NCBI RefSeq assembly: GCF_900109725.1
Contig: NZ_FOBC01000003.1
Location: 62,001 to 126,000 of the forward strand
Length of the DNA: 64,000 bases
Source of the DNA: Halomonas daqiaonensis
Lineage (GTDB): Bacteria; Pseudomonadota; Gammaproteobacteria; Pseudomonadales; Halomonadaceae
Direction of reading: 5' to 3'
The position numbers were made by a program, and so were the translations under genes. The notes under the pieces are model-generated. The model was given only the letters and a program-made list of their open reading frames with translations, ran no database searches and was not told where the DNA came from. Shown here piece by piece: positions 1 through 11,344 of the stretch (its first letter is position 1; each line of letters begins with the position of its first letter).

Positions 1-176
1 TCGGCATCGGCCCGGTCGGCAGTGGCCAGGGCCTGTTCGGCGGTCACGGTGATAAAGCTGTTGAGGTCGCCGTCGAAGCGGTCGATGCGTGCGAGCAGCG
101 CCTGGGTGAGCTCGCGGCTGGAGAACTCGCCGCTGGCGAGGCCGGCGGCGAGTTCCGTCAGAGTCTTGTCATGCAT
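1..176 (-). CDS. gatA: Glutamyl-tRNA(Gln)/Asp-tRNA(Asn) amidotransferase subunit A, N-terminal part (cut by window edge)
   Basis: GatA is the amidase subunit of GatCAB, which converts Glu-tRNA(Gln) (and Asp-tRNA(Asn)) to the amidated form using ammonia from glutamine. Only the first 58 codons are in the window. The start reads MHDKTLTELAAGL and continues with the typical first helices, including SSRELTQALLARI. The Ser-cisSer-Lys catalytic triad and the amidase signature lie beyond the edge. It follows gatC on the same strand after a 51-base gap, the usual gatC-gatA order, so gatB is expected just outside. Identity rests on the N-terminal pattern plus context. Confidence 0.9.
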   Translation of the reverse strand, partial: MHDKTLTELAAGLASGEFSSRELTQALLARIDRFDGDLNSFITVTAEQALATADRADA

Positions 177-227
177 GGGCCCTGGGCTCCGTGATGGCTT
201 GCCGGAAACGGATGGGAATGGCACGGA

Positions 228-515
228 TCATTCGACGACCCGTGGGACCAGGTAGAGGCCCTGCTCCACCGCCGGGGCACAGCGCTGGAAGCGGCTGCGC
301 TGGTCGGTCTCGGTGACCTCGTCGGCACGCAGCCGCTGGGTGGTCTCCAGGGGATGGGCCAGCGGTGCGACCCCCTCGGTGTCCAGGGTCTGAAGCTGGT
401 CGACCATTGCCAGGATGCGCCCCAGGTCGTCCAGATAGTGGGCCGCCTCGTCATCGTCCAGGCCGAGCCGGGCCAGGTGGGCGGCCCTGAGAACGTCTGC
501 GTGTTCAAGCGCCAT
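228..515 (-). CDS. gatC: Glutamyl-tRNA(Gln) amidotransferase subunit C
   Basis: GatC is the small stabilising subunit of GatCAB that wraps around GatA and helps it fold. The 95-residue product has the usual length. It begins MALEHADVLRAAHLARLGL, shows the conserved acidic helix DDLGRILAMVDQLQTLDTEGV, then the APLAHPLE turn and the ADEVTETDQRS segment typical of the family. It is divergent from mreB, the arrangement seen in Pseudomonas. The 181 bases between the two start codons must hold both promoters. I see an inverted repeat GGTCA-N6-TGACC at 541-556, 26 bases before the gatC start, but no convincing promoter boxes. Confidence 0.93.
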   Translation of the reverse strand: MALEHADVLRAAHLARLGLDDDEAAHYLDDLGRILAMVDQLQTLDTEGVAPLAHPLETTQRLRADEVTETDQRSRFQRCAPAVEQGLYLVPRVVE

Positions 516-627
516 GATCGGATGTCCTCGACAGGGAGTGGGTCAGGGAAATGACCGCAGAAGGTACCACATCCGCCGCCTCGCTGGCAGGTCCGGGAAA
601 TGCCTCGCGCCGCGGGACTTTGCTTGA

Positions 628-1734
<1,107 letters not shown>

Positions 1735-1750
1735 CTCGGGGGGACGCCCT

Positions 1751-2665
1751 ATCAAGCCGCTGTTCTCGCATGGACCGCTGCCGGGCTATCGCATGCTGCT
1801 GTGCGTTATCCTGGCCTCGGCACTGATGTTCGCCGATACGCGCTTCAGTCGAATGGAGCCCGTGCGGGCCCAACTCTCCACGCTTGTTGCGCCCATCCAG
1901 TGGCTGGTCAGCCTGCCCAGCGATGTCCTCAACTGGGCCTCGCTGGCACTTTCCGACCAGCGTGCACTGCTGGACGAGAACCGCCGCCTTCGCGAGCAGA
2001 TCCTCACGCTGTCGCACCGGGTGCAGCGCATGGCCAGCCTGACCGCCGAGAACGTGCGGTTGCGCGAGCTGCTTGCGGCGACCCCTCAGCGCGAGATGCG
2101 CTATATCACCGCTGAACTGCTGTCGCTCGACCCCGATCCCTTCACCCATCAGATGGTGATCGACCGCGGCCGCCGCGATGGTGTCTACGTCGGCCAGCCG
2201 GTACTGGATGCCGCAGGGCTTGTCGGCCAGATCACCGCCACCTCGGCCTATTCCAGCCGCGTGCTGTTGCTGGCCGATGCGAGTCATGCCCTGCCGGTGC
2301 AGGTCAATCGCAACGGGCTGCGTTTCGTCGTTCAGGGGGCGGGCAGCTACGAGGCCCTCAACGTCCGGCATGTGCCCGATACGGCCGACATCCGCAAGGG
2401 TGATCTGCTGACCACCTCGGGGCTGGGCGGGCGTTTCCCGCCGGGCTATCCGGTAGCCCGGGTCACGGCAGTGGTCCATGATCCGGGTCAGCCCTTTGCC
2501 CGGGTCACCGCCGCGCCGGTGGCGCAGCTTCAGCGCTCCCGACATTTCCTGCTGCTGTTTCCGCCCGCTCCCCCCGCCGCGCCTCCCGAAGGCGAACTGG
2601 CTGCCCCGGCCCTCGAGGCCGCCCGTCATATTGGCACGGCGCCAGCCGACGAGGAGGCGCGCTGA
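1751..2665 (+). CDS. mreC: Rod-shape-determining protein MreC (probable non-ATG start)
   Basis: MreC is a bitopic inner-membrane protein whose periplasmic coiled coil and beta domains link MreB to PBP2/RodA. The first ATG is at 1793 (290 residues, MLLCVILASALMFADTRF), but the same frame runs upstream as I-K-P-L-F-S-H-G-P-L-P-G-Y-R. This matches the conserved cytoplasmic N-terminus of MreC (E. coli begins MKPIFSRGP). The codon where Met is expected is ATC at 1751, preceded by a G-rich stretch (GGGGGG) that could act as ribosome binding site. I give the 304-residue version. After the membrane helix comes a coiled coil rich in Arg, Leu and Glu (about residues 60-100), then the beta domain and a Pro/Ala-rich tail. 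mreC begins 16 bases after mreB and its stop overlaps the mreD start. Confidence 0.85.
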   Translation: MKPLFSHGPLPGYRMLLCVILASALMFADTRFSRMEPVRAQLSTLVAPIQWLVSLPSDVLNWASLALSDQRALLDENRRLREQILTLSHRVQRMASLTAENVRLRELLAATPQREMRYITAELLSLDPDPFTHQMVIDRGRRDGVYVGQPVLDAAGLVGQITATSAYSSRVLLLADASHALPVQVNRNGLRFVVQGAGSYEALNVRHVPDTADIRKGDLLTTSGLGGRFPPGYPVARVTAVVHDPGQPFARVTAAPVAQLQRSRHFLLLFPPAPPAAPPEGELAAPALEAARHIGTAPADEEAR

Positions 2666-3153
2666 TGGCGACATCCCCGCCCGCCAACCTGCTGTGGATC
2701 TGGATCACGCTGCTGCTGGCCCTGTGCCTGCAGGTGATGCCGCTGGCTGATGGCTGGCAGGTGTGGCGGCCCGACTGGCTGGGCCTGATGCTGATCTACT
2801 GGTGCATGCGCGAGCCGTTCAGGGTCGGCGTCTTCCACGGCTTCGTGCTCGGCCTGCTGCTGGATCTCATCGAGGGCGCGCCGCTGGGGCAGAATGCCCT
2901 GCTGCTGTCGCTGCTGGCCTTCCTCTGTGCCATGGTCTACTCGCGCTTCAGGGCCTATTCGCTGGTCCAGCAGGCGGTGCTTATCTTCGTGCTGCTGGGC
3001 ATGGTCCAACTGGCCGAGCAGTGGCTCAGGGCGCTCTTCGGGCCCTTCTCGATGCACCTCTCCTTCCTGCTCTCCGCGCTGATCGGGGGCGTGCTCTGGC
3101 CCTGGCTCACCACCCTGTTCGAGGCGTTGGGGCGCCGCTTCGCTCGCGACTGA
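2665..3153 (+). CDS. mreD: Rod-shape-determining protein MreD
   Basis: MreD is the polytopic inner-membrane member of the elongasome. The 162-residue product has the usual length and is almost entirely hydrophobic, with about five or six membrane segments, for example [17 protein letters not shown] near residues 8-24 and [15 protein letters not shown] in the middle. Family features include the [12 protein letters not shown] motif near residues 35-46 and [21 protein letters not shown] around residues 60-80. The ATG overlaps the mreC stop by one base (TGATG), which indicates translational coupling. Confidence 0.93.
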   Translation: MATSPPANLLWIWITLLLALCLQVMPLADGWQVWRPDWLGLMLIYWCMREPFRVGVFHGFVLGLLLDLIEGAPLGQNALLLSLLAFLCAMVYSRFRAYSLVQQAVLIFVLLGMVQLAEQWLRALFGPFSMHLSFLLSALIGGVLWPWLTTLFEALGRRFARD

Positions 3154-3184
3154 TCCACGTACCACCCGCCTCTGGAGCCGTCAC

Positions 3185-3790
3185 ATGACCCCCGCCCCCG
3201 TGCTGTGCCTGGCCTCGGCCTCACCGCGCCGCCGCGACCTGCTTGCCTCGATCGGCGTGACGGTGGAGGTGCACCCCGTGGATATCGACGAGACACCGCG
3301 GTCCGGCGAGGCGGCTGACGACTACGTGGTCCGCCTGGCCCGCGAGAAGGCGCTGGCCGGTGCCCGCCTGTCAGTGCTCCCCGCCCTGGGGTCGGATACC
3401 GCCGTGGTGTGCGATGGCGAGATCCTTGGCAAGCCCGTGGATCGCGAGCATGCCGGGGCCATGTTGCGCTCGCTGGCAGGACGCGAGCATCAGGTAGTTA
3501 CCGGGGTGGCGGTAACTGGCCCCGCTGGGCTACAGACGGGCTGCGTGACCACTCGCGTCTTCATGCGTCAGATCACCGATGCCGAGCTTGCCGCCTACTG
3601 GGCCACCGGCGAGCCGTCGGACAAGGCCGGTGGCTATGCCATCCAAGGCCTGGCGGCGGTGTTTGTCGAGCATATCGAAGGGAGTCACTCGGCGGTGGTG
3701 GGACTGCCACTTTACGAGACCGCTGACCTGTTGGCCCGACAGGGCGTGCCGGTCTGGAACGGGGCGCTCCCGATCGAGCCTATGTCATAA
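3185..3790 (+). CDS. maf: Maf-family nucleotide pyrophosphatase (YhdE type, dTTP/UTP)
   Basis: Maf proteins hydrolyse non-canonical or excess nucleoside triphosphates to the monophosphate. This 201-residue protein sits between mreD and rng, the position of E. coli yhdE, whose product prefers dTTP and UTP; specificity here is inferred from that context. Motifs seen: SASPRR (residues 11-16), the catalytic region GSDTAV (about 69-74) and [10 protein letters not shown] (146-155). A GGAG ribosome binding site lies about 8 bases before the ATG. The stop is 34 bases before rng. Confidence 0.92.
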   Translation: MTPAPVLCLASASPRRRDLLASIGVTVEVHPVDIDETPRSGEAADDYVVRLAREKALAGARLSVLPALGSDTAVVCDGEILGKPVDREHAGAMLRSLAGREHQVVTGVAVTGPAGLQTGCVTTRVFMRQITDAELAAYWATGEPSDKAGGYAIQGLAAVFVEHIEGSHSAVVGLPLYETADLLARQGVPVWNGALPIEPMS

Positions 3791-3824
3791 TGGCGGCAGA
3801 CTTTTTTTGGACAAGGATTTCCGC

Positions 3825-5288
3825 ATGAGCGGTGAAGTACTCATCAACCTGACGCCGATGGAGACCCGTGTCGCCGTGGTGGAAAACGGCGTGCTGCAGG
3901 AGGCCTTCATCGAACGGGCTCGACGTCGTGGCATCGTCGGCAACATCTACAAGGGCAAGGTGGTTCGCGTGCTGCCGGGCATGCAGGCTGCCTTCGTCGA
4001 CATCGGCCTGGACCGAGCCGCCTTCATTCACGCCCACGAGGTGATGCCCCCCGGGACCCCGGCCGAGGAGCAGGTCTCCATCGCTCAACTGCTCCATGAG
4101 GGCCAGTCGCTGGTGGTGCAGGTGACCAAGGACCCGATCGGCTCCAAGGGGGCGCGGTTGACCACCCATCTCTCTGTGCCCTCTCGCTACCTGGTCTACA
4201 TGCCCGACTCCCCCCACCATGGTGTCTCCCAGCGCATCGAGGACGAGATGGAGCGCGAGCGCCTGCGCGGCCTGATCGAGGCGGCCGGTGTCGAGCAGCA
4301 GCTGGAGGTGACTGGCGGCTTCATCGTGCGCACCGCCGCCGAGGCCGTGGGTATCGAGGAACTCGCCGCCGACATGCATTTCCTGCTGCGTCTGTGGCGG
4401 CGCGTCAGCGAGCGCAGGGTGACGGCAGTGGCCCCCAGCGTGATCTACGATGACCTCCCACTGTTCATGCGCACCCTGCGTGACGTGATGCGTGACGATA
4501 TCGAGAAGGTGCGTATCGACTCCCGCGAGAACTACGGCAGGCTGATCGAATTTGCCCAGGAGTTCATGCCCGCGGCGGTAGAGCGCATCGAGCACTATGC
4601 CGGGGAGCGGCCGATCTTCGATCTGTTCAGCGTCGAGGACGAGATCCAGAAGGCACTGGGGCGCAAGGTACAGCTCAAGTCCGGGGGCTACCTGGTCATC
4701 GATCCCACCGAGGCGATGACCACCATCGACGTCAACACCGGCGGCTACGTGGGCCATCGCAACCTCGAGGAGACGATCTTCAAGACCAACCTCGAGGCTG
4801 CCACTGCTATCGCCCGCCAGCTGCGGCTGCGCAACCTGGGTGGCATTATCATCATCGACTTCATCGACATGGACGACCCCGAGCACCAGCGCCAGGTACT
4901 GCGCATGCTCGAGAAGTCGCTGGAGCGCGATCATGCCAAGACCAAGTGCACCGGGGTCACCGAGCTGGGCCTGGTGCAGCTGACCCGCAAGCGCACCCGG
5001 GAGAGCCTGGAACAGACGCTGTGCGAGGCCTGTCCGACCTGCGTGGGCCGCGGCACCCTCAAGACCCCGGAGTCGGTCTGCTACGAGATATTCCGGGAGA
5101 TCCTGCGCGAGGATCGGGCCTACAGCGCCGAGACCTATGCCGTGCTGGCCTCCCAGGCGGTAGTGGATCGCCTGCTCGACGAGGAGTCCGCCGCGGTGGC
5201 TGACCTGGAGGAGTTCATCGGCAAGCCGATCCGTTTCCAGGTGGAGGCCCATTACTCCCAGGAGCAGTACGACATCGTGCTGATGTGA
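3825..5288 (+). CDS. rng: Ribonuclease G
   Basis: RNase G is a 5'-monophosphate-sensing endoribonuclease that matures the 5' end of 16S rRNA and cleaves some mRNAs. The 487-residue product has RNase G length and lacks the long C-terminal scaffold of RNase E. The S1 RNA-binding domain covers about residues 38-125 (IYKGKVVRVLPGMQAAFVDIG). Catalytic metal-binding aspartates are D302 in TTIDVNTG and D345 in IIIIDFIDMDD. The zinc-link cysteines are in C400-EA-C403-PT-C406. I start at the ATG at 3825 (MSGEVLINLTP), since family members begin at this residue; the open frame extends upstream inside maf. yhdP follows after four bases. Confidence 0.96.
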   Translation: MSGEVLINLTPMETRVAVVENGVLQEAFIERARRRGIVGNIYKGKVVRVLPGMQAAFVDIGLDRAAFIHAHEVMPPGTPAEEQVSIAQLLHEGQSLVVQVTKDPIGSKGARLTTHLSVPSRYLVYMPDSPHHGVSQRIEDEMERERLRGLIEAAGVEQQLEVTGGFIVRTAAEAVGIEELAADMHFLLRLWRRVSERRVTAVAPSVIYDDLPLFMRTLRDVMRDDIEKVRIDSRENYGRLIEFAQEFMPAAVERIEHYAGERPIFDLFSVEDEIQKALGRKVQLKSGGYLVIDPTEAMTTIDVNTGGYVGHRNLEETIFKTNLEAATAIARQLRLRNLGGIIIIDFIDMDDPEHQRQVLRMLEKSLERDHAKTKCTGVTELGLVQLTRKRTRESLEQTLCEACPTCVGRGTLKTPESVCYEIFREILREDRAYSAETYAVLASQAVVDRLLDEESAAVADLEEFIGKPIRFQVEAHYSQEQYDIVLM

Positions 5289-5292
5289 GCCC

Positions 5293-8200
5293 ATGTCCCT
5301 GACCCGGCTTGTCTCTCGCTGGCTGTTGACCCTGGTGGCGCTGTTGCTGGGGCTACTGGCGGTGCTGACCTTGGTGCTGCGCCTGCTGCCCATACTGCTC
5401 GAGGAGCAGGCACCGCAACTGGAGCGGTTGCTCTCGGCGCGCTTCAATGCGGTGGTGGAACTGGACGAGTTGACGGCCGGCGTGCGGGGGCTGGATCCGC
5501 ACCTGGCGATCGACGACCTGCTGATCCGCTCGCGTGGGGGGCTGGGGCATGTCCCGCTGCTCGAGGTAGAGCAGGCTCAGCTGCGCCTGGATAGCCTGGC
5601 CAGCCTGGCCGCCGGCGTGCCCCTGGTGGCCGATGCCCGGGTGCAGGGCGTGACCGTGCACCTCTATCAGGACCAGGCCGGGCGCTGGCACTGGCCGGCC
5701 CCAGCGGAGATTCCCCTCGAGCTGCTTCCCGAGGCCGCCTTCGACCTCGACCGTCTCGACTTCTGGGTCGGCATGCTGCTGCGCCAGAGCGCCTGGGTTG
5801 ACCAGCTCAGCCTGGTGCTGCACGGCCAGAAGACACGTGCCGTACTCGAGGCGCCACGCCTGGTAATGACCGGAGACGCGCGCCGTACACGCCTGGAGGG
5901 CGAGGTGCTGGTGGAAGGACAGCGGGAGCAGGCCATCCGTATGGTGATGGAGCTGATTCCCGGGCCCTCCGGGTTGGCCGACTTCAACGCGGCGCTGCAG
6001 GCCGAGATGCGCCTCGACAGCCTGCTGGGGCTTTCCGAGGTGCTGGGCTACGGCGACGCCCTGCGCCTGGAGGCAGCTAGCGGCGAGGCGCGCCTCTGGG
6101 GCCGCTGGCATGCCGGCCGCCTGGCCGATTTGCGCCTCGATGTCGATGCGCCCTTGTTGGCCCTGAGCCAGCCCGAGCCGAACGGCGACGCAACGTCACC
6201 CCCGGCCATCGTGCTCAATCGGGTGACGGCTCGCGGCCAGTGGCTGCGTGAAGCATCGGGCTGGCAGGCCTGGCTCGAAGGTGATGCACGCAGCGCCGAC
6301 TGGGCAAGGCCCGAAGGGAATGGCGAAGAAACGGCCACAGGGCCGGCCGTGCCACAGTACTGGCATGCCCGCAGCCGCGATGACGGCTGGTGGCTTAACA
6401 CCAGCGAGTTCGATCTCGGGGCCCTGGCCGCCTGGCGCGACCGATTACCGCTGCCCGAGGCCCTGGCTCGGGTGATCGATAGCCTGGACCCGCGTGGACA
6501 GGTGACTGGCCTGGGGTTGGGTCGGCAGGGAGGCGACTGGATCGCCCGGGCCTCGGCCACCGAGGTGGAGGTGTCCCCCTGGCAGAATGCTCCCGGGGGC
6601 GGGCCCTTGGATGTCTGGGTGACCTCGCGGGATCTCAAGGGCCATGTCGAGTTCGCCGGCCGCGACAGCCGGCTGCACTTTCCGCGCGTGTTCGGCCCGC
6701 CCATGGCGCTCTCCCGCGTCAGCGGCGTGATCGATTGGGCCTATGATGGCCCACGCAGCTTCGTCAGCGGACGCGAGCTCGAGGTTGACTGGAACGGGGC
6801 CCGGGTCGAGGGAGGCTTTGGGCTTTCGGTGGGCGGTGGCCAGCATGGGGGCTTTGGGCTGCAGCTCGATTTCCGCGATGTGGATGCCATCGAGACGCCG
6901 CTGGTCGACTGGCTGCCGGTGGGCGTGCTGGGACCAGAACTCGCCGACTGGCTGGCCGGCGGGGTGGCCGGACGCGTGCCAGAGGGCTCGCTGCGGCTGC
7001 ATGTGCCACTGAGTCGAGAGGGCGAGCGTATCGAGCCGGCCCTGCAGCTGGCCCTGGACGTGGAAGAGGGGCGCCTGCCCTTTGCGCCCGACTGGCCGAC
7101 TCTCGAGGGGGTAAGCGGACGGTTGCGGATGGTTGACGGGACCCTGACGGCGGAGGTGGACCGCGCCGAGAGCCTAGGGGTCGAAGCTCGCGCCGGTGAG
7201 GTTCGTCTGGCCGAGGAGCGGCTCACCGTCAGTAGCGGGCTCGAGGCCTCCGCCGAGGCGCTGCGGCGCTACCTGATGGCGCTGCCCGTCGAAGGCATGG
7301 CGGCGGTGGAGGACTGGCAGGGTGAGGGCCGGGCGTCCGGCAGCCTGGACCTCGCCCTGACGCTGAGCGAGCCCGGCTCCCTGGCACTGGACATCGACAC
7401 CCAGGCGGATTTCCCGAGACTCGTCCATGCTCCCCTGCAGCTGGTGTTCCGTGACATCCAGGGTCCCCTCGCCTGGCGTCAGCGTGGCGAGGAGGGCGGC
7501 CTGGAGGGGCGGCTGACGGGGCGGCTGCTGGGCGGGCCCGTGACCAGCGAGATCGACACCCTCGATGGGGAACTCGACCTGGCCGGCACGGCCGAAGCTC
7601 AGGCCATCGCCGACTGGAGCGGCATCCCGGGCCTTGGTGACTTGATCGAGGGACGGCTGCCCTGGCGGGGGCGCCTGGCGACCGATGATGACGACGTCAC
7701 GTTGCGACTCGACAGCAGCCTGGAAGGGCTGGCCATCGCCCTGTCGGATCCGCTGGGCAAGACCCGAGAGGCACGCCTCCCCCTGGAGTTGACCTTCGAC
7801 CTGACCGAGGGTCGCATTGATGGCCGGCTGGGCGAGCGGTTGGGTCTGCGCTGGCGCAAGCTCGACGGTGGCGCCTCCTCGCAGGGTCAGGCGTGGCTGG
7901 GACGCCGACCGGACGCCTGGCATCGCGGTTCGGGCTGGAGCGTCACAGCCTATCAGCCGCGTCTGCCGTTGGCCGATTGGGCACGTGCGCTGTCCCCGCT
8001 GATCCCGCAGGATCGCCGCAGTGGCTCTTCAGACATCGCATCGCTGGCCATCCGCACCGACTGCCTGCAGGTGCAGTCACGCTGCCTAGGCTCCTTGGCA
8101 ATGCAGGGAAATACCCGAGGCGGGAACTGGGAGCTGGATCTGGACGGCAGCCTGGCCAGTGGACGTTTGTCATACAGACCCGACCTCGGGGCCCCGCTAG

Positions 8201-9132
8201 ATATCATGCTGGACCGCTTGTCACTGGATGCCCTGGTACCGCCGGCCAGCGGCAGCGGCCAGCTGCTGGACGAGCTCGCTGTACCGCCCGAAGCGGCCCC
8301 CCTGCCGGAGGGGCTGGAGACCGTGCCCGACGGCCGGCTGCGAATCGCCGAGATCGCCTGGAAAGGGCAGCGTCTCGGCCCCTTCAAGGGGCGCTGGCGG
8401 TCGTCGGCAGACCGGCTGGTGGTCGATCCCCTGGGCCTAACGCTGGGCCAGATCAGCGCCCATGGCAACCTGGTGTGGGAGGCGAGCGGGGCCGGCGACA
8501 GCCTGACCCGAGCGCGTCTCGACCTGGATGGCCGGGACCTGGGCACTGCCCTGGCGGCACTGGGCCAGCCGGTGTCCGTGCGCAGCGGCGAGACCCGAGT
8601 GTCGAGCCAGCTGGCCTGGCCGGGGGCCCCCTGGCAGTTCGCCCTGGCTCGCTCCCGAGGCAGTCTCGAGGTGGCGCTGCGCGATGGACGCTTCGTCAAT
8701 ATCGAGTCGCCCTCGGCGCGGGTCGTCGGGCTGCTCAACGTCGACAACCTGCTGCGCCGGCTCAGGCTCGATTTCTCCGATGTCACCGGCCAGGGCACCG
8801 CCTTCGATCGTGTCACGGGTGCCGCTACCCTGTATGGTGGAGTGCTGGAAACCCGCGGCCCGGTGGAGATCGAAGGGCCGGCGACCCATTTCACCCTCAA
8901 CGGCAGCGTCGACCTGGCGCGCCGGGAACTCGACCAGCGCCTGGCCGTCACAGTTCCGGTGAGCAGCAACCTGCCACTGGCGGCAGTACTCGCCGGTGCC
9001 CCGGTGGTCGGCGGCGCCCTGTTTATCGCTGACAAGCTGTTCGGTGACGCCATCGACCGCGTGACCCGAATCCATTATCGCGTGCAAGGCCCCTGGACCT
9101 CGCCGCGGATCTCTCTGGAAAGTGCCGAATGA
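5293..9132 (+). CDS. yhdP: YhdP/AsmA-like inner-membrane lipid-transport protein
   Basis: YhdP belongs to the AsmA-like family (with TamB and YdbH), long proteins thought to bridge the periplasm and carry phospholipid to the outer membrane. The 1279-residue length is typical. One N-terminal membrane anchor is seen at about residues 10-35 (leucine-rich, after a short basic start MSLTRLVSR), followed by repetitive beta-strand-rich sequence. The C-terminal part has the AsmA-like pattern with [32 protein letters not shown] and [13 protein letters not shown]. It is placed between rng and tldD, as in E. coli and Pseudomonas, and its stop overlaps the tldD start (ATGA). Confidence 0.93.
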   Translation: MSLTRLVSRWLLTLVALLLGLLAVLTLVLRLLPILLEEQAPQLERLLSARFNAVVELDELTAGVRGLDPHLAIDDLLIRSRGGLGHVPLLEVEQAQLRLDSLASLAAGVPLVADARVQGVTVHLYQDQAGRWHWPAPAEIPLELLPEAAFDLDRLDFWVGMLLRQSAWVDQLSLVLHGQKTRAVLEAPRLVMTGDARRTRLEGEVLVEGQREQAIRMVMELIPGPSGLADFNAALQAEMRLDSLLGLSEVLGYGDALRLEAASGEARLWGRWHAGRLADLRLDVDAPLLALSQPEPNGDATSPPAIVLNRVTARGQWLREASGWQAWLEGDARSADWARPEGNGEETATGPAVPQYWHARSRDDGWWLNTSEFDLGALAAWRDRLPLPEALARVIDSLDPRGQVTGLGLGRQGGDWIARASATEVEVSPWQNAPGGGPLDVWVTSRDLKGHVEFAGRDSRLHFPRVFGPPMALSRVSGVIDWAYDGPRSFVSGRELEVDWNGARVEGGFGLSVGGGQHGGFGLQLDFRDVDAIETPLVDWLPVGVLGPELADWLAGGVAGRVPEGSLRLHVPLSREGERIEPALQLALDVEEGRLPFAPDWPTLEGVSGRLRMVDGTLTAEVDRAESLGVEARAGEVRLAEERLTVSSGLEASAEALRRYLMALPVEGMAAVEDWQGEGRASGSLDLALTLSEPGSLALDIDTQADFPRLVHAPLQLVFRDIQGPLAWRQRGEEGGLEGRLTGRLLGGPVTSEIDTLDGELDLAGTAEAQAIADWSGIPGLGDLIEGRLPWRGRLATDDDDVTLRLDSSLEGLAIALSDPLGKTREARLPLELTFDLTEGRIDGRLGERLGLRWRKLDGGASSQGQAWLGRRPDAWHRGSGWSVTAYQPRLPLADWARALSPLIPQDRRSGSSDIASLAIRTDCLQVQSRCLGSLAMQGNTRGGNWELDLDGSLASGRLSYRPDLGAPLDIMLDRLSLDALVPPASGSGQLLDELAVPPEAAPLPEGLETVPDGRLRIAEIAWKGQRLGPFKGRWRSSADRLVVDPLGLTLGQISAHGNLVWEASGAGDSLTRARLDLDGRDLGTALAALGQPVSVRSGETRVSSQLAWPGAPWQFALARSRGSLEVALRDGRFVNIESPSARVVGLLNVDNLLRRLRLDFSDVTGQGTAFDRVTGAATLYGGVLETRGPVEIEGPATHFTLNGSVDLARRELDQRLAVTVPVSSNLPLAAVLAGAPVVGGALFIADKLFGDAIDRVTRIHYRVQGPWTSPRISLESAE

Positions 9133-10583
9133 CATCACAGACTCACGCCATGCTCGACGAGGCCACCGCCGTTCTGCTGACGCCGGGCGGCCTCGACCTC
9201 GCAGCCCTGGATGCCGGGCTCGGCCATGCCATGGGCCCGGGCATCGACTATGCCGACCTATACTTCCAGCGCAGCTGGCACGAGGGCTGGGTGCTGGAGG
9301 ACGGCGAGGTCAAGGAGGCCAGCTACAATATCGACGGTGGGGTCGGAGTGCGTGCCCTGGCCGGCGAAAAGACCGGCTTTGCCTACTCCAATCAGATCAC
9401 CGCCGATGCCCTGGCCGAGACCGGTCGCACCGCCGCCGGTATCGTGCGCCACGGTGACCGACTGGGGGTGGCGCCGGGTGTGGCCATGGGCAGCCAGGCT
9501 CGTTATGCCGGTGTCGATCCGCTCACCGGCCTCTCCGCCGAAGACAAGATCGCCATGCTCAAGCTTGCCGACCGAGTGGCCCGGGCGGCGGATCCCGCTG
9601 TGTCCCAGGTCAGTGCCTCGCTCACCGGAGTCCACGAGGTGGTGCTGGTGCGCGCCAGCGACGGCACCCTGGCGGCAGATATCCGGCCCCTGGTGCGCTT
9701 CAATGTCAGCGTGATCGCGGTGCGCAACGGGCGTCGCGAGCGGGGCAGCGCCGGCGGTGGTGGCCGCTACGCCATGCAGCGATTGCGCGACGAGAACGTC
9801 GCCGAGCGCTATGCCAAGGAAGCGGTGCGGCAGGCGCTGGTCAACCTTGAGGCCGTCGACGCGCCGGCCGGCCAGATGCCGGTGGTGCTGGGGCCGGGCT
9901 GGCCGGGCATCCTGCTCCACGAGGCGGTGGGCCACGGCCTGGAAGGGGACTTCAACCGCAAGGGCAGCTCGGCCTTCGCCGGACGGATCGGCCAGCGGGT
10001 CGCCTCACCCGGCGTCACCGTGGTCGACGATGCCACCCTGGCCGATCGACGCGGCTCGCTCTCCGTCGACGACGAGGGGACCCCGGGTCAGAGCACCACC
10101 CTGATCGAGGACGGCATCCTGACCGGCTACATGCAGGACAAGGTCAATGCGCGGCTGATGGGCATGGCGCCGACCGGCAACGCGCGGCGCGAGTCCTTCG
10201 CCCACCTGCCGATGCCGCGCATGACCAACACCTACATGCGCGCCGGCCATGACGACCCGGCAGACATCCTGAAGAGCGTGAGGCGGGGCATCTATGCGGT
10301 GAGCTTCGGCGGCGGCCAGGTGGACATCACCTCCGGCAAGTTCGTCTTCTCGGCGAGCGAAGCCTATCTGATCGAGGACGGCAGGATCACCGCGCCGGTG
10401 AAGGGGGCGACCCTGATCGGCAACGGCCCCGAGGCCATGGGCCGAGTCTCGATGATCGGCCATGACATGGAGCTCGACACCGGCATCGGTGTCTGCGGCA
10501 AGGAGGGGCAGGGCGTACCGGTGGGCGTCGGCCAGCCGACCCTGAAGCTCGATGAGCTGACCGTGGGTGGGACTCAGTCCTGA
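9129..10583 (+). CDS. tldD: Metalloprotease TldD
   Basis: TldD is the metal-binding subunit of the TldD/TldE (PmbA) heterodimeric protease that cuts small unfolded peptides, matures microcin B17 and degrades CcdA. The 484-residue product carries the zinc motif H264-E-A-V-G-H269 in [18 protein letters not shown], and the third ligand region near the C-terminus, [16 protein letters not shown]. Its start overlaps the yhdP stop by four bases, so it is the last gene of the mreBCD-maf-rng-yhdP-tldD set. The nitrilase-like gene that Pseudomonas has between yhdP and tldD is absent. Its partner pmbA lies 0.8 kb downstream. Confidence 0.96.
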   Translation: MTSQTHAMLDEATAVLLTPGGLDLAALDAGLGHAMGPGIDYADLYFQRSWHEGWVLEDGEVKEASYNIDGGVGVRALAGEKTGFAYSNQITADALAETGRTAAGIVRHGDRLGVAPGVAMGSQARYAGVDPLTGLSAEDKIAMLKLADRVARAADPAVSQVSASLTGVHEVVLVRASDGTLAADIRPLVRFNVSVIAVRNGRRERGSAGGGGRYAMQRLRDENVAERYAKEAVRQALVNLEAVDAPAGQMPVVLGPGWPGILLHEAVGHGLEGDFNRKGSSAFAGRIGQRVASPGVTVVDDATLADRRGSLSVDDEGTPGQSTTLIEDGILTGYMQDKVNARLMGMAPTGNARRESFAHLPMPRMTNTYMRAGHDDPADILKSVRRGIYAVSFGGGQVDITSGKFVFSASEAYLIEDGRITAPVKGATLIGNGPEAMGRVSMIGHDMELDTGIGVCGKEGQGVPVGVGQPTLKLDELTVGGTQS

Positions 10584-10623
10584 GGCGGAGATCGTTACTG
10601 TCGCTAAGTGAAGCGAGGGGTGC

Positions 10624-10731
10624 CGGGGGCAGGCCAAAGAGGAGGTCCTATGCCATGGATGGCATCGGTAGCGCCCAAGGGTGGGTTCACAGCGCCTCCT
10701 CGATGGTCCGCCACCCCGGGGCCTGCCGCCG
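10624..10731. repeat. Nested inverted-repeat element between convergent tldD and darP
   Basis: Three nested pairs of complementary arms share nearly one centre. The outer arms are CGGGGGCAGGCC (10624-10635) and GGCCTGCCGCCG (10720-10731) with one mismatch. The middle arms are GAGGAGG (10639-10645) and CCTCCTC (10695-10701). Off-centre inside lies a small hairpin ATGCCA-TGGA-TGGCAT (10650-10665). It fills the 172-base gap between convergent genes. There is no T-tract, so it is not a simple intrinsic terminator. The layout suggests a dispersed structured repeat of the REP/MITE kind; copy number cannot be judged here, since no second copy was seen in this window. Confidence 0.6.
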
Positions 10732-10755
10732 GATCAGCCTCAATCGGTGTCAGCC

Positions 10756-11262
10756 TTACAAGCCCGCGGTATCGCGAATCAGCCGGAATAGCCGGCGGGC
10801 ATTGGTCGGCGGCTTGCCTTGCTCCTGCTCGCGGCGGGTATTGCGGATCAGCTGTCGCAGGGCCTGGCGGTCGACCTCGGGAAACTCGCTGACGAAGGCC
10901 TCGACGGCGTCTTCGCCCTCGGTGATAAGCCGATCGCGCCAACCCTCCAGGCGGTGGAAGGCATGGTCACGACGCAGTGTCTCGTTCTCGATCTCGTCGA
11001 ACACCGCCTGGATGCCGTCGAGGTCCTCGCCGCGCATCAGCTTGCCGACGTACTGCATGTGGCGTCGGCGGGCCTCGCGGGCCTTGATGCGCCCCGTCTC
11101 CTCGATGGCCCGCAGCAGGTCGTCGGAGAGCGGGAAGCGGGCGCGCTGGGCATCGCTCATGGCGATGATCTGTTCGCCGAGCTGCTGCAGGGCCTGCATC
11201 TCGCGCTTGAGCTGGGACTTGCTGGGCCGCTCGTCGGCCGGGGAGAGGTCTTCCTGGGTCAT
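10756..11262 (-). CDS. darP: Ribosome-associated protein DarP (YjgA family)
   Basis: DarP/YjgA is a small protein that associates with the 50S subunit late in its assembly. The 168-residue product matches the family in length and in features: a charged N-terminus, then KSQLKREMQALQQLGEQI near residues 15-32, ALEETGRI-like IEETGRIKAREARRRHMQYVGKLMR in the middle, and a C-terminal half containing ERLR/LRQLIRNTRREQ. It is strongly helical and charged. It lies divergent from pmbA (120-base gap) and convergent with tldD, the usual tldD/darP/pmbA neighbourhood. Confidence 0.93.
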   Translation of the reverse strand: MTQEDLSPADERPSKSQLKREMQALQQLGEQIIAMSDAQRARFPLSDDLLRAIEETGRIKAREARRRHMQYVGKLMRGEDLDGIQAVFDEIENETLRRDHAFHRLEGWRDRLITEGEDAVEAFVSEFPEVDRQALRQLIRNTRREQEQGKPPTNARRLFRLIRDTAGL

Positions 11263-11344
11263 GCCGGTTCCACGTCAGTCGGGATCGAATTGCGCAACAG
11301 TATATCAGCCCGTGGCATGGGGCTGGACAATGCACCATCGACAG

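Noticed and set aside
541..556. GGTCA-N6-TGACC as an operator for gatC or mreB
   Set aside because: Arms of 5 bases are expected by chance in a window of this size, and no promoter boxes could be placed relative to it.
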